Part shown: positions 52,334 through 63,894 of the stretch, piece by piece
Numbering within the stretch: position 1 is the first letter of the stretch
Layout of the letters: the number at the start of each line of letters is the position of its first letter
Source: Raffaelea ambrosiae
Taxonomy: Eukaryota > Ascomycota > Sordariomycetes > Ophiostomatales > Ophiostomataceae
Assembly: GCA_002778195.1 (NCBI GenBank)
Contig: PCDI01000003.1
Coordinates: forward strand, 1,812,770 to 1,876,769
Direction: 5' to 3'
Length of the DNA: 64,000 nucleotides
The notes under the pieces: generated by a model
Databases searched by the model: none
Told to the model about the DNA's origin: nothing
Seen by the model: the letters and a program-made list of their open reading frames with translations, nothing else
Position numbers and translations under genes: made by a program

Positions 52334-54395
52334 CTAGGCCAGCAGCGAGTGTTCGTTCGTTTGTCTCGGCACCCAGTCGGGATCAAAGATTTGCGAAACG
52401 AACCAATATTCCTCTTCATAATCGTGAGTCAGGCTAACGGCCTGTAGTACCGCGGCTGTGTCATTTGAGTAAACGAGAAGGTGACTACGGTGGTGCGGCT
52501 CAGGGACACTTACCTTTCTGCCGGACCAGGTTCTGGTATTTCTTCAAGAAGCAAATCTGCTCCTCGTCGAGCTGCGCCATCTTCTTCATCTCGGGGGAGT
52601 CCCAGTTGAAGTCTGGGGAGAACGGCCGCTGGCCCTTGCAGATGTAGTGGAAGTGAGCAAGGATCGTCTTTGCGCTAGAGTGTATAGCTCGGATGATGGG
52701 CATATCTACGAATCGCACCTGTCTCGCTATTCAGCAACCCTCCAGATGTCGTTATTATTGATAGAACATACTTACCGGAAATCCACGCCGCCTTGCGAAA
52801 GCCCTATGAAACCGACACTGCAGCTCGCAGTTGTGCAGCAAGATGAACACGCATAAAGTAATTACGAACCAGTTGCTCGCCTTATTGGCTAAAATGAGGT
52901 CCTGAAGTCGCCTCAGGATCGTGACGCGCAGTGGCTGCAGGATCCGCTCCGTGAAGACTGCGGCCATCTGGTAGTTGATGAATGGCGGCACTTGGACAAT
53001 GGGGTTCCTACCATAGCGGTGCGAGAGGCCCTCCGCGCCGAGAGTGTCCGCTCCCGAGCACCGCCAGCGGCCTTCGAGGAACCGACATACCACCCAAAGG
53101 CGAATCACGTTGGATAAGAGTTTGTTCTGAGCTGTTAGCGCGACAGATTTTCGACAACCCGCTAACTCCCACCTGTAATTGATGAGGAAAGGCGAAAACG
53201 TACGGGTTCGGGAAACACTGAGAGCCGCATAGCCCAGTGAAAGACATCCCAAACAAGATGATTAGAGTCGTCCAGAATGGTGTCCAGGTACGCCTCGATG
53301 CAGCGATCAGCGTAGAGGTTCACAGCTCTCGTCGCCTCGTCCGGGTCAGCGATCGCCCACGGGATACCGTACATCTTGTTGCCCCTTGTGTCGTCCGACG
53401 AAAGCTCCTCAGCGGTGGGAATAAACTCCCGCACCCTCAATTTAAGGACGATGTTGCTGTCCTGCGCGAATTCTAGAACCTTTGTCTCGTTCTGCGTCCA
53501 CTGTCGCTTAATGTGGAAGTCGCCGTAAGTGGGACCAACCATCGGATGTAGCCGGAAGAACTCAAAGTGATGGAAGGCAGTCCGGTAGAGGCTGCTCTCC
53601 GTGATCTTGTACCTGAGGCATGGAAGCCTTGCCATCTTAGGCACCATTCTCATGCAGGTAAGGCACGGTCCATCAAGGTCGTATGGGTTCGGAGGGCACT
53701 GTGAATCAGTATGGGATTGGGATTACAGATCTTGTTTGTCTGGTAACGCCTACCCTATTTCGAACGAACCTGCACCTAACGCACGAGTTTAGAGTTCGCG
53801 TCAGGCTCGTCTCGGCTCTAATAGACGCTGTTTTGAAAGGGGTGCGCTTGGATCTGACGACATGCTTGCGGACCCCGGCTTGAGTCCGTAGAGCTATGGT
53901 GTGGTTGTCGGTGAGCTTCGGCGCAATTTTGCGTAGTCGTGGCCTTGGGGAAGGGCTGCTCGAGCGATTGAGGAGTAAGGTGTCTGTTGTTGTTATTGTA
54001 CAACTCGAATTATCGGCCTTGACCAGGCCTTGAACAGCCATGTCTAGCATCAGCGGCTCTTGAGCGCTGGTATCGTCATTGACCAAGCTGGACATAGTTA
54101 GTACCCAGTCAGAGGATGAAAATAGGAAGAGCAACAAGGTGGCTTACTCGATGGTGGCATCAGCAGCCGGCACTGGAAACAGAGACCCTCCAGGAAAGCC
54201 AAAAATAGGATCGTCAAACAACAGGCCAGGGCCATCATGCCCGAAGACGGCAGTCATCGATGAGATGTCAACTCCTGCGAGGCTACCCTCCCCAAAAGCC
54301 TCCTCTTCAGGAATAGAATTCCACAGGTACGCCATACTCGCGCTGGAAGCACTTGCAGACTTTCTTATTTGAGAATCTATCGAGATGAAGTCCAT
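52334..54395 (-). CDS. Zn-cluster-type fungal regulator
   Basis: This minus-strand gene has at least seven exons, from ATG 54395 to a stop near 52334. The first exon (MDFISIDSQIRKSASAS) is acidic. Splicing out a GTAGGC..TTCACAG intron joins CVRCRFVRNR to CPPNPYDLDGPCLTC, a Zn2Cys6-like Cys pattern, followed by MARLPCLRYKITE. The middle region reads GIPWAIADPDEATRAVNLYAD and NKLLSNVIRLWVVCRFLEG, typical of this fungal regulator family. Probable exon edges: 54395-54145, about 54087-53747, about 53698-53206, about 53120-52792, 52722-52514 and a last exon ending with QIFDPDWVPRQ. The last intron is not resolved. Confidence 0.65.
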
Positions 54396-54716
54396 AGCAA
54401 GGAATATTCCTTAGTGAGTAATCATTGTTACGACATTATTCCCCCAGGCATCGAAAAAGGAGGGGCTCGTGTCAGAGGAGGTCGGAATACCCCGCTTCTG
54501 TCTATTTTCCGTTGCTGTCTAACTGAAACACTTGATCGACAATCATAACCCCGCATAAATTATACACAAAAAAATCTACGACATATTGAAATGGCAAGAA
54601 GATTTAGGAAAAAACATAAAGATCGGCATTCTGACTTTACTATTTATCGAATACCCCACGATTACGCCAAATAAATTCATACGTGTTTTAAGTTAACGTG
54701 TAAAACGTCCTCAGGA
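54396..54716. other. Divergent intergenic region
   Basis: AT-rich sequence between divergent genes. No gene is seen. Confidence 0.4.
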
Positions 54717-55518
54717 ATGGACGTCCCTGGTCTGAACCTTAGCTTGAAAAGAGAAGACCTGGAGAAAAGCCGGGCACTGTACGAGAATAAACCACTCCAG
54801 ATACATATGGCTTATTAGTGTCAGTAACTAACTTGATAGTTACAACATACTCCCAGACGATGGCACACAACCCAAAATCGACCAGTCTCACATAGACAGG
54901 TTGTCTGCACTCTTCGTTCAGAACCGCGCTCACAGAGGTTTTGGCATACACTTGATCCATGCCCATTTCCAAATGGACGAGAACGCTGTCCTACTCGGAG
55001 TTGATTACGACATGCCACGGTGCCGTTGGGCAAACACTACGGCGATCGAGACGATTGACCTCAGCGACGTGCATGGGCATATATTCGCCCTCACAGACGG
55101 CATTTTTCACCCATACGAGTACCAGAAAGGTCCGGTGCCCGACCTGTCTTGTGTCAACAGTGCCTTTCTCCCTGAGCTCGGTAGCTATTTGCATGAGAAC
55201 AAATTGGCATCGATTGTTGGACTGCAGATCATCGAACATCCAACCCCGGAGGAAGGCATGTTGGAACTCATTCTCCCTAAGGCAACTGTTATGCTACGTA
55301 CCTCCGATCTACTTGGCTGTCATCCTACTAGGCAAACGGGCTGGCAATTTGAAGCTGATCATGGCCAGCCGCACGTGTGTCAAGCCAATGAGTCACACGG
55401 CCAAAGAGCTACGGGGCATGAGGTCTACAACAAAGGTGAAGCTCATCCAAAGCTGGAAAATATACAGGATCTTGTAAAATCACTTCGATCCACCGGAATA
55501 CTCTCTTTAAGAGCATAG
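54717..55518 (+). CDS. Conserved fungal hypothetical protein
   Basis: The main exon reads RGFGIHLIHAHFQMDENAVL, then RCRWANTTAIETIDLSDVHG, FHPYEYQKGPVPDLS, FLPELGSYLHEN and PTRQTGWQFEADHGQPHVCQ, up to the stop at 55516-55518. This pattern is that of a recurrent fungal family without known function. A short first exon from ATG 54717 (MDVPGLNLSLKREDLEKS) seems to join at a TTGATAG acceptor near 54838, but I could not fix the donor. The encoded protein is about 220-230 residues. Confidence 0.55.
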
Positions 55519-56485
55519 GACGACGATTAAGAGTGTTCCGAATACGAACTCCTGGATTCAGAAATGGGCCAAGTGTGTGGAGGTCAGACATGAAGCACTA
55601 GCTAGAAATAGGAATGAGAATTCCAACCAACCTCAAACAGCCATACAGAAAGGACATACAGGATACGACCTAGGTCCTGACCAAGTGTTCCTGGGCCAGA
55701 CCTCAGTCGTTACAGCTTGTCTAAAATACAACCTATATGAACTAGTATTCCTGCATCTCTCAGAGAGTACAAAACCACTTGCACTTGTTACCTTTGTTGA
55801 TACATCCTCTTGCGTTCTTACAAACTCTCTAGACTGATCACCTAAACGAGTTTCTCCTTAGTTATCAAGGAAACGTTCGTAACACCTGGTCCTTCGTTTA
55901 TCTCTCCATAATATCTTGTTTATTCTACAGATTGTCAGTAGAGTATCCGAATTGTCAGAAAACGAAACGACGATACTGAGAAACACAAGCCAACTGTAGC
56001 CGAGGTGAAGGTACCTTAATAAAGCAATCAGGCATTAAGCGGGCAGTCCACAGTTGCGGCCGCTGCGACGTCGTCCACGAGGCATACGATTAACAATGCA
56101 TCTCGCAGTCGTACGTTAAGCAGCGCTCATTATCTCCGCACAAAAGACAGAGGAAGTCATAGGCAGTACGATGGCGAAGCTGGAGCTTCACAAGAAGAAG
56201 CTGCTGCTCCGGTTAAACACGAGGCACTCCATACTACCGTTGACGGTATCCGTGTCGTGCTAATTGTTATCTCCGCAAACTTCCTTCCTCGATCTCAGCG
56301 TCAAAAACTTAGACCTCGCCGCCGAAGACTGGTCCACCAATCTTCGGGGCTAGTCCTGTCCTCTTAGCGCACGGGAGCTTGAGATCTTTCAGAGTCGGGA
56401 TTGGCTTTAAAACGAGTATAAAATACGTAAAAAGTTTGATACCAGACTGCAGAGATAGTTGGTCCCTAGAAAAACGATCGTGCGC
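55519..56485. other. Convergent intergenic region, no gene
   Basis: No gene is seen in almost 1 kb; frames are short and lack recognisable content. Confidence 0.5.
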
Positions 56486-57403
56486 TTATGGTGAATCCGA
56501 CCTCTCCCTCTCTATGACTTCCGATGCCGACGCAAACCCTTCTGCTTTCATATTAAACCGCCGCGCTACCGGAAAGCGTGTAAATCTGGACTGTACGGTT
56601 CGTAATACACGAGCGTCCTGGTCATATAATCCTCCTGCAACCCAACAAAGTAAGTTCCACCTCATACATGCCCACCGATCCCAGCCTTGTGGAATTCTGA
56701 AATTGTGCATGGCAGCGTATTCAAAACACCAAGGATACCAGCCAGCATAGTCCCAGTCGACAAGCCAGAGCTTGCCAGACGGATGAAGGATAATGTTTCG
56801 AGGCGCAAGGTCATGATGCGTAAACACCAACGCGTGGATTGGTGAGAGATGTTGTTTTGGGAGTTGACGATGCTCAGCTTCGCTTTTTTTGATCTCGCTG
56901 CGTAAAGAAATGAATTCCATCCAGAAGCTAATAAACGCATTAATGTTGTCTTTGGTTGCTCTTGGCGGTAGGCGGAAACGATCTTCGAGCCAAAATGACC
57001 GGCATAGACCAGTAGCGAGCGAGCCAGCTGTGAAGGACGTAACGGACCGTAGCTTTTGAACGAAGCCACGAAGCTGAAAGGCTAGGGAGATGGTTTGCAA
57101 CCAGCTTATGGAGGGCCAAAGTTCTTCCAAAGTTTGGCCCTCGATGCGATCCATAATGCACCAGGTGAGACGACCGACAACAACAGTTCGCCGCCCCCGA
57201 GGGGTCCGGACGCCGATATTGTCGGCAAGCTCCATTGCAGCGATGGCATCCTGGTTAGAGAGTTCGGAGTACCGTTTTGCGAGGTAGGTATCGGACAATA
57301 TAATAATCCCACTGTGACCTTTTAGGGTAGGCGATTCGCGTATAAAACGTGCTAGCTCTGCGTCTGAATACTGCTCGAGCAGATGGTCTCGGAAAGTGGA
57401 CAT
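56486..57403 (-). CDS. APH/ChoK-like kinase family protein
   Basis: Single exon; I start at ATG 57403 (MSTFRDHLLEQYSDAELARF), giving 305 residues; a longer frame begins at 57433. The N-lobe has IIILSDTYLAKRY with the presumed Lys, and VGRLTWCIMDRIEGQTLEEL. The catalytic loop is THHDLAPRNIILHPSGKLWL and the metal-binding Asp follows in VDWDYAGWYP. These are the features of the aminoglycoside-phosphotransferase-like family that is expanded in fungi. The substrate is unknown; antibiotic resistance should not be assumed. Confidence 0.85.
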   Translation of the reverse strand: MSTFRDHLLEQYSDAELARFIRESPTLKGHSGIIILSDTYLAKRYSELSNQDAIAAMELADNIGVRTPRGRRTVVVGRLTWCIMDRIEGQTLEELWPSISWLQTISLAFQLRGFVQKLRSVTSFTAGSLATGLCRSFWLEDRFRLPPRATKDNINAFISFWMEFISLRSEIKKSEAEHRQLPKQHLSPIHALVFTHHDLAPRNIILHPSGKLWLVDWDYAGWYPWCFEYAAMHNFRIPQGWDRWACMRWNLLCWVAGGLYDQDARVLRTVQSRFTRFPVARRFNMKAEGFASASEVIERERSDSP

Positions 57404-58643
57404 GTTCGTTGTTGATGAGTGGAGAATGATCAATTGTAGTTCTGACAGAACCCAAAAATTTCCACTTAATATTTCCCAAAAGACGTTGTCTAACTGAGCT
57501 CACCGCTTTTAAAGCTGACTAATTCAGTACTGTCAGAAGAAGTATGGGTCACACGACGTATCATGTGAGAGTCATGTGATGTACAAATTCAGGGTGTTGT
57601 TGTTGGACCCACACGATCCATACATCACTTGATGGGCCACTAGATGTTGAAATATTAGCAAATAGAGTGTTGATCATTCAGAAGAAGGAAGAAGTCAGAA
57701 AAACCCCTTAGAGGGACAAAACAACTTTGACAGCCTCCTGAAACAGATGCCTAAGATATTAGGCATCACTACTAGATGACTAAGCTAGGTGGTATTATGG
57801 CCTGGATTTCAACACTAGATCTCTTGGCTCTGCCCCTAAGTAACATCCTACCTCTCCTGTAAAATACATACACACATCTCCCACATGTAACATATCCTTG
57901 GTACTTCAGACCTGTTGGGCACTTCCAGTGCGAGATTTCTCTTTTGCCAGTTGGCCTAACGGTTTAGGCCATACATTCCAATACAGGGGCTCCAGGGATA
58001 AAACTAGATGAGGCCTCTGGATTTAATCAGAATTCTACCATAAACAACACAATCAACCCTGACTTTTAGCCATACTGTTTATTCGACAAGTACTGTCAGA
58101 AGGAGCAGGGCAAAGGGAGACCTTATGGCTCCTGATTGGCTTAAACAGATGGATAAAATTAGGGCCCTCAGCACCATTAGGATGCGAGGACCACAGTCGA
58201 GTCATTGGACCGCCCACTTGTTGTTACAACACATCCCGAAAGCCTTTGATCTCTTACTCTCATAAACGTAGGCGACGTGAAGAATCCGCAGAGCTCTGAA
58301 CGGGCCTCCTGTTATATGTAGAAGGCGCTGTTAATATATGAAAACGTCCCAAGAATCCGATGAGAAGCTTTGGTACTACACCCACCTGGGCTCTGTTATA
58401 GCTCTAGGCCGCTGAATTAACACAAGCTGCTGTCTAGGACACGTATTAAGCTGTAGTGCACCCCATCTCGATGTGATTACGTCCGACAAAAAGTTTTATG
58501 AACCATCCCAAACTGTCATCGACTATGACTAGGTTTATTTTCAAACTATAAGACAACGTATCTATACAACGGCAGAATAAGCCAGCCTTGTCGCTTTCTA
58601 GATTAGGTATCTTACCTCCGTGCTTTTTTCCGAAGGTCTGTGG
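57404..58643. other. Intergenic region, no gene
   Basis: No gene is seen in 1.2 kb. The sequence is AT-rich with short frames only. Confidence 0.5.
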
Positions 58644-59171
58644 CTAACGAAAAGTTCCTCGCTTAACTTCCCTAGGCTCGTCTCCGGTAGGATTGATGTA
58701 GTAGTTCGACACCGCTGCCCAGGTTGAATCCCCACTTCCCTCTCCAACGACGCCTTCTGCTTCCAAGTCTGAAATAAGGGTATAGATCCAGAACCGGCAT
58801 CCTTCCCATTCCACCGTGAAAGTGTATTTCTGCCGTCGGTTTTGGTTGATACTGTCGACAATTGTCTGGACCGTGACTCCTTCGGCCACTTCGAGACTCA
58901 CGGACCAAATCGCGTTGTTCGTGCACTGGTAAGGCTTAGAAGAAATATCGAGCTTTCCCCTCTGTCCAGTGCTGCCATAACCAGGAGCCATATCCAGTCT
59001 GACGGATCCCCCGCTTGGAAGCTCGAGGAAAACGGCCCAGTGATTGGTAGGGGAATTTCCGTCCTCGTCACCAGCATTGTGTTCATTGATGTACGCGCAG
59101 AGGTGAATGAAAACAACCTGTTCATAGAGGTCTTCGTTGTTAAAATGGTCGGTATCCCAGTTGCCGTCCAT
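58644..59171 (-). CDS. DUF7770-like conserved fungal protein
   Basis: Single exon of 175 residues: VFIHLCAYINEHNAG, NHWAVFLELPSGGSVRLDMA, TVQTIVDSINQNRRQKYTFT and GCRFWIYTLISDLEAEGVV. This pattern is that of the fungal DUF7770 family, which has no established function. The Trp-rich HWxxFL and CRFWxYT motifs are preserved and the ending with NYYINPTGDEP looks complete. Confidence 0.65.
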   Translation of the reverse strand: MDGNWDTDHFNNEDLYEQVVFIHLCAYINEHNAGDEDGNSPTNHWAVFLELPSGGSVRLDMAPGYGSTGQRGKLDISSKPYQCTNNAIWSVSLEVAEGVTVQTIVDSINQNRRQKYTFTVEWEGCRFWIYTLISDLEAEGVVGEGSGDSTWAAVSNYYINPTGDEPREVKRGTFR

Positions 59172-60084
59172 CTCGGAACGTTTGCTTGGAGGTACAGGTG
59201 AGAGTGGAGAAAACTCGCAAAAAAAAGGTTGTCAAAATTTCTGTTTGCAGAGGATGCGGTAAAATCTATGGCTGGCGTAAAAGGTTAGCGAAAGCTATAT
59301 TTGACCATTCTCGGAATTCAGTAATGCTGTATTGATCTTTACAAACCCGATTTTGAGATAAGGATGGAACAGAAGCAGGTGAAAGAACAGGGAACCGGAA
59401 GCCGTGTGATGTGTAAAAGAACAGATGCAACAGCGAAAACGAAGGGGCAAGGGCCAGCGTCTTTATAAATGTCCGTGTTAGTGTAACGAACACCGGGTTC
59501 TCAAGTGATAAACCTGCGTGGGAGTTTATGTTGACAGGATGGTCAAGGCTTGGGGTTCACAATACTAAAGCAGTCTTGGTTCTTCGTGCGTGCGAGCGAG
59601 TGTTCGAGAGCTGTTAAGGCTATTCGGGATTGTCCTGAATACTTAGATTGACTACTGAAGAGTCTGACTCTTCCTATCTACGGCTTCGAGGGAGCGAGCC
59701 TGCTCTTTTATCTAGGTCTTGGATTATCAGACCGTGATCCAGATCGTTGATCCGTAGTGATCCGTCGTGATCCCGGTGATCCATCGTAAGCTGGATCGTT
59801 GCTCCATAGTGATCCACCGTGATCCGTCACGTGATTGTTTATGTCATTCTTGTTCTACCGTAGTTGTCCGCCTTGGGTTCCTTCTTTCTGGTCCAATCGT
59901 CTGTTCTTTGTGTCTTCAACCGCGGGGGCCGCTGCTTGGGTCGTAATATTATTCTCTTCTTCCTTTGTTTTTGTCTTTAAAAACTCTTTCTTGTTTTCTT
60001 CCGTAAGTGCCTTTCATCATGTCCTTCCGTGTTTCCAAGTCGCGGAAGTCGCTCTAGCGCGACGATCTTGCTGACGCGATCGAG
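59172..60084. other. Intergenic region with GATCC-rich repeats
   Basis: The region contains a cluster of GTGATCC words at about 59725-59832. No gene is seen. Confidence 0.45.
59725..59832 (+). repeat. Degenerate GTGATCC repeat cluster
   Basis: GTGATCC or TTGATCC words followed by RT, CRT or AGT recur about nine times over 108 bases, with changing spacing. Confidence 0.6.
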
Positions 60085-60645
60085 TTGTCAGGGTTTGACG
60101 TGATGCTTTACTCCTTCTATTCCTTTAAAGGCTTTTCCTGCCGAATGGTTAAAAACAGTTCCCGTTGTTCTGCTTGCGTCCGTCGCGGGCGTTCGTGTGA
60201 TGGTTCGAAAGAACTAGTTTCTTTTTGTGAGTTTTCTTCTCCTCCCCCTTTTTTTTATTATTGTTAACCCTTCTTAATAGTGGGCCGTTTGATTGCCGAG
60301 AGTCGGCGGCTCGAAGGTGCCGAGTCCCTAGCCGAGGAAGAATTTCGTGCCGCTTAACAGACTTTAAACGAAAAGTTTGCTAAGTTAACACGTCTTCGTC
60401 GTTAAAAGAAGGAGGTAGTTACGAGGGCGAAAGATTTAGCCGCTCGTGGTTTAAAAACACTAGATAAGTTGGATGCTGTTAAGGAGCGGGAGCGTCAGGA
60501 GGCGGCCCATGCCGCGGTAAACCGTGCGGCCGCTAAAGAGTCTAAAGCAGCTCGGCTGCTTTAGTCTTCTAATACTATGGATGTAGTCAACTGGGGTGTG
60601 ATGTTGGAGGGTCTGGATGTTCCTACGGCGAACTTCTTTATGAGG
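60085..60645 (+). pseudogene. RIP-damaged copy of a repeated fungal gene
   Basis: Pieces of one protein can be followed: CSACVRRGRSCDGSKELVS (a Cys-x2-Cys-x6-Cys start), then, after a probable intron, GRLIAESRRLEGAESLAEEE, a charged coiled coil and MDVVNWGVMLEGLDVPTANF. Stops (TAA near 60355 and 60403, TAG near 60563) replace likely Gln codons. Genes with this layout are repeated in many fungal genomes and may belong to a mobile unit. Confidence 0.5.
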
Positions 60646-60717
60646 TGAGTTCTTAATTTGTTATACGAGTTTTGTCGTTCCTCCGCTAACCCGCTTTTAG
60701 TAATCCTTCAACTCTTA

Positions 60718-63618
60718 CTAAGCGTTCGCTAGGTTCGTGACGGGTTCCCATGTATTTTCCGAGTCCGGGTAGTTTTTCCATTTAATGAGGTAGCGAACTT
60801 GTTTCCCTTTTCCTTTATGTTCGACGATTTTTTCCACTTCGTATTCTGTTTCGTCGTTGTCGAGTTCTACGTTCGTTTCGGTTGGGATGTTTCTTAGTGT
60901 TGGTTTTAAGAGCGAAATGTGGAAAACCGGGTGAATCTTCATTCCCTTTGGTAACTCGAGTTTGTAGTTTTATTTTAAGATTTTTCTTTTAATTTTAAAT
61001 AAGTTAAGCTTTTTATGGTTTAGTTTATTATTTAATCTTTTGGTTTTAATGTTTTTGCGGAGTAGGTATATAGCTCCTCCCTCCGTTAGAGTTGGTTCTT
61101 TAACTCTTTTCTTATTGGCTTGCCGTGTTATGGTTTTTTGTATTTTTTTAAGGTTCTTTTAGAGTGTTTTTTACGTTTTTACTATGTTTTCTTTATACTG
61201 TGAGGCTGCTTGTGCTTGGCTTTCTTTTAGTATTAGTTGTTAATACGCTTTCGAGTAGAATCCGTAATTGGTGTAAAACGGGGATGTATTAGTCGTTTTT
61301 GTGTTTGCGTTGTTGTAAGCGAATTGTATTAGTGATAGTAGTTATACTTAGTTGTTTTGCGAGTAGTTTACGTAGCTTCGTAGGTATTACTCGATGATTT
61401 AGTTGGTTCTTTCCGTTTATTCGTCTGTTTATGGGTGGAATGCTGTGAACATTTTGTGTTTTATTCTTAATTGTTTTATAAGCGATTATTAAAACTTGGA
61501 TTTGAAGAGCTTGTTTTTGTTTAATATGATTTCCTTTAGTAGTCCGTGGTTGGTTAAAACGGTTTTTAAGAATGTGTATACGAGCTCGTCTGCGTTGCTT
61601 ACTTCTTTATATAGTATAAAGTAGGCGTATTTAGTAAGTTTATAAACGATGACGAGGATGTTGTCGTAGGTTGTTCTTATAAAGGGTTTCTTCGATTTTG
61701 GTAGCTTTACGATGAAGTTTAAGCTAATGAATTCCTATGGTTTGGTAGGGATCCGTAATGGTTTTAACAGTTCGTATAGTTTGTAGCGTTTTGTTTTGTT
61801 CTTTTTACATACATTGCAGTTTTCGATGACTTTCGCGACAAGTTTCTTAATTTTAGGGAAGTCGTAGTTCTTTTAGATTCGTTTTGTGATAGTTTTAATT
61901 CTTTGGTGTTTATAAGCTCGTGCTTCGTAAATGTCTTTAATGAGGTTTTCTTGATTTTCTCGGGGTATATAAATTTTGTTGTAATAACTATGCTATGCTC
62001 TTATGATCGGGAATTCTTCCTTTTCTTTTTTCGTCATTTCTTACTGTTGTTTTTCTAGTTCTTCCTTCTAGTTAGGGTCTACATTGGTCTTATATGCTAT
62101 TGATAGTTGTCGGTGTATTACTAAGTCCCTTTATTGGTTTTGCTATAAAAGTGTCGTTGCTTTTTGTAATACCTCTTGTTGGTGGTTTGCACGTTTGTTA
62201 AGCGCATCGGCTCTCCCATTTTCTATTCCCTTACGGTAAACGATTCAGAAATCGAATTACGATAGGAATTCCGCTCATCGGGTTTATCGCTTATTCAACA
62301 CCTTAGTCGTTGTAAACTGTGTTAAGTTTTTGTGGTTGATGAAAACTTTTACTTATTATTGTACTCCGATCAGGTAGTGTTGCCATTCTTAGAACGCGTA
62401 AATGATTGCTATGAGTTCTTTATCGTGAATGGGGTAATTGAGCTTTGGTTCGTTTAATTTGTATGAGAAGAAGGCGATGGGGTGTAGCCTTCCTTGCTTA
62501 TCCCGTTGTCTTAGTTGTTCTTCGATAGCGTAGTTGGAGGCGTTTGTTTCTACCTCGTATTCCTTTGTTGGGTCCGCTTCGTGTAGTATTGGGTCTTTGA
62601 GGACTCTTTCTTTGAGTTCTTCGAATGCTTCTTGTTCTTTTATTGTTCATTCGAATTTCTGATCTTTTTTTGTTAGGTTGGTTAGAGGTCGTGCGATTTC
62701 TTCGTAGCGATGAATGAACTATCGGTAGAAGTTTACGAATCCCAGAAACCCCCTAACTTCTGTAACGTTAGTGGGTTTTGGCTATCCTTTGATGGTTTAG
62801 ATCTTTTCTTTTTACATCCGTATGCAACCGGGCTCTATGGTGTAGCTTAGGTAGTCGACCTTTTTTTGGTAGAAGTGGCTCTTCTCCAGTTCCACCAGTA
62901 GTTCGGCGTCTTATAACTTCCTCAAGACGTTTAACACGTGTTTTTCGTGGCTTTCTAAGTCTTTGGAGAAGATAAGGATGTCGTCTAAGTATGCGATAAC
63001 CGTGATGTTTAAGTACTCTTTTAATACGTTATTTATTATATTTTGGAACGATGTAGGTGCATTCGTTAGGCCGAAGGGCATGACCGTGTATTCGTAGTGT
63101 CCGTATCGCGTTTTGAAAGCTGTTTTTCATTCTTCTCCGTCTTTCATTCGAATTAAGTTGTAAGCCCCCCGTAGGTCGAGCACCGTAAACCATTATGCTC
63201 CTCGAAGTCTGTCTCGTAGTTTTTTAATGAGTGGCAGTGGGTAGCGGTCCTTAATGGTGATATCGTTTAGTTGTTTATAGTCGATATATAGCCGTAGTTT
63301 TCCATTTTTCTTTAAAACGAATAGGATCGGATATTCTGCTGGCGAGTTGGATGGTTTGATGTATCCCTTCTTTAGGTTTTCGTCGAGGTACTCCTTGAGT
63401 GCTTTAAGTTGTGTCTCGTTTAGTTCGTAGATTTTATGGAATTTTGGCTGTTTTCCTTCTTTTAAAGGTATTTCGTGATTTTAAGGTTCGTGCTTTGGTA
63501 AGCCGGTGTTGAGCGTTTTTTAAAACACTTTATCGAATTTTTGGTATTGTTTGGGGATTTGCGGTACGTTAACTTTTATCGTTTTTACTAACGTTTGTTT
63601 TTATTTTAATTCACTTGC
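60718..63618 (-). mobile_element. RIP-degraded Ty3/Gypsy chromovirus, truncated
   Basis: Read on the minus strand from right to left: RT near 63330-63240 (ILFVLKKNGKLRLYIDYKQL, then NDITIKDRYP), RT active site near 62990 (IAYLDDILIF), an AT-rich RNase H and integrase region full of stops, and a C-terminal chromodomain at 60942-60718 (FHISLLKP, EYEVEKIVEHKGKGKQVRYL, ENTWEP). Strong AT bias and many TAA/TAG codons fit RIP. The gag and protease end is cut at 63618 by the next element. No LTR of this element is identified. Confidence 0.8.
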
Positions 63619-63894
63619 TGTCACGGCCGGCAGGCAGACAGGTAGGCAGGGACGAGATGCAGTATATTTAGGATAGCTAGTCTTCTACAGAGGTGCAGGT
63701 AGGGGTCAGGTTGTAGACGAAGACGTAGCTCAAGGAGCTACGTTTAGAAGGCAGATGCGGCTCAAAGAACTATCTACGATAGCGGTGACAAGCGGCAGTA
63801 ATCTCAGGGGGGATCAGCTAGGTCTGCCAGCTAGCATACGAGCAGACAGACAATAAGCAAGCAGGGTGGGGCTCCGGCACGGCGGTCCGTGACA
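63619..63894 (-). repeat. 3' LTR of the second chromovirus copy
   Basis: The LTR is 276 bp, begins TGTCACGGCCGG and ends CCGTGACA in plus orientation, which is the inverted form of the first copy. The left flank (CTTGC, 63614-63618) should be repeated at the far end of the element if the insertion is intact. Confidence 0.95.

Noticed and set aside
53008..53256. Extra small gene opposite the Zn-cluster regulator
   Set aside because: It is a shadow frame of coding sequence and introns of the regulator.
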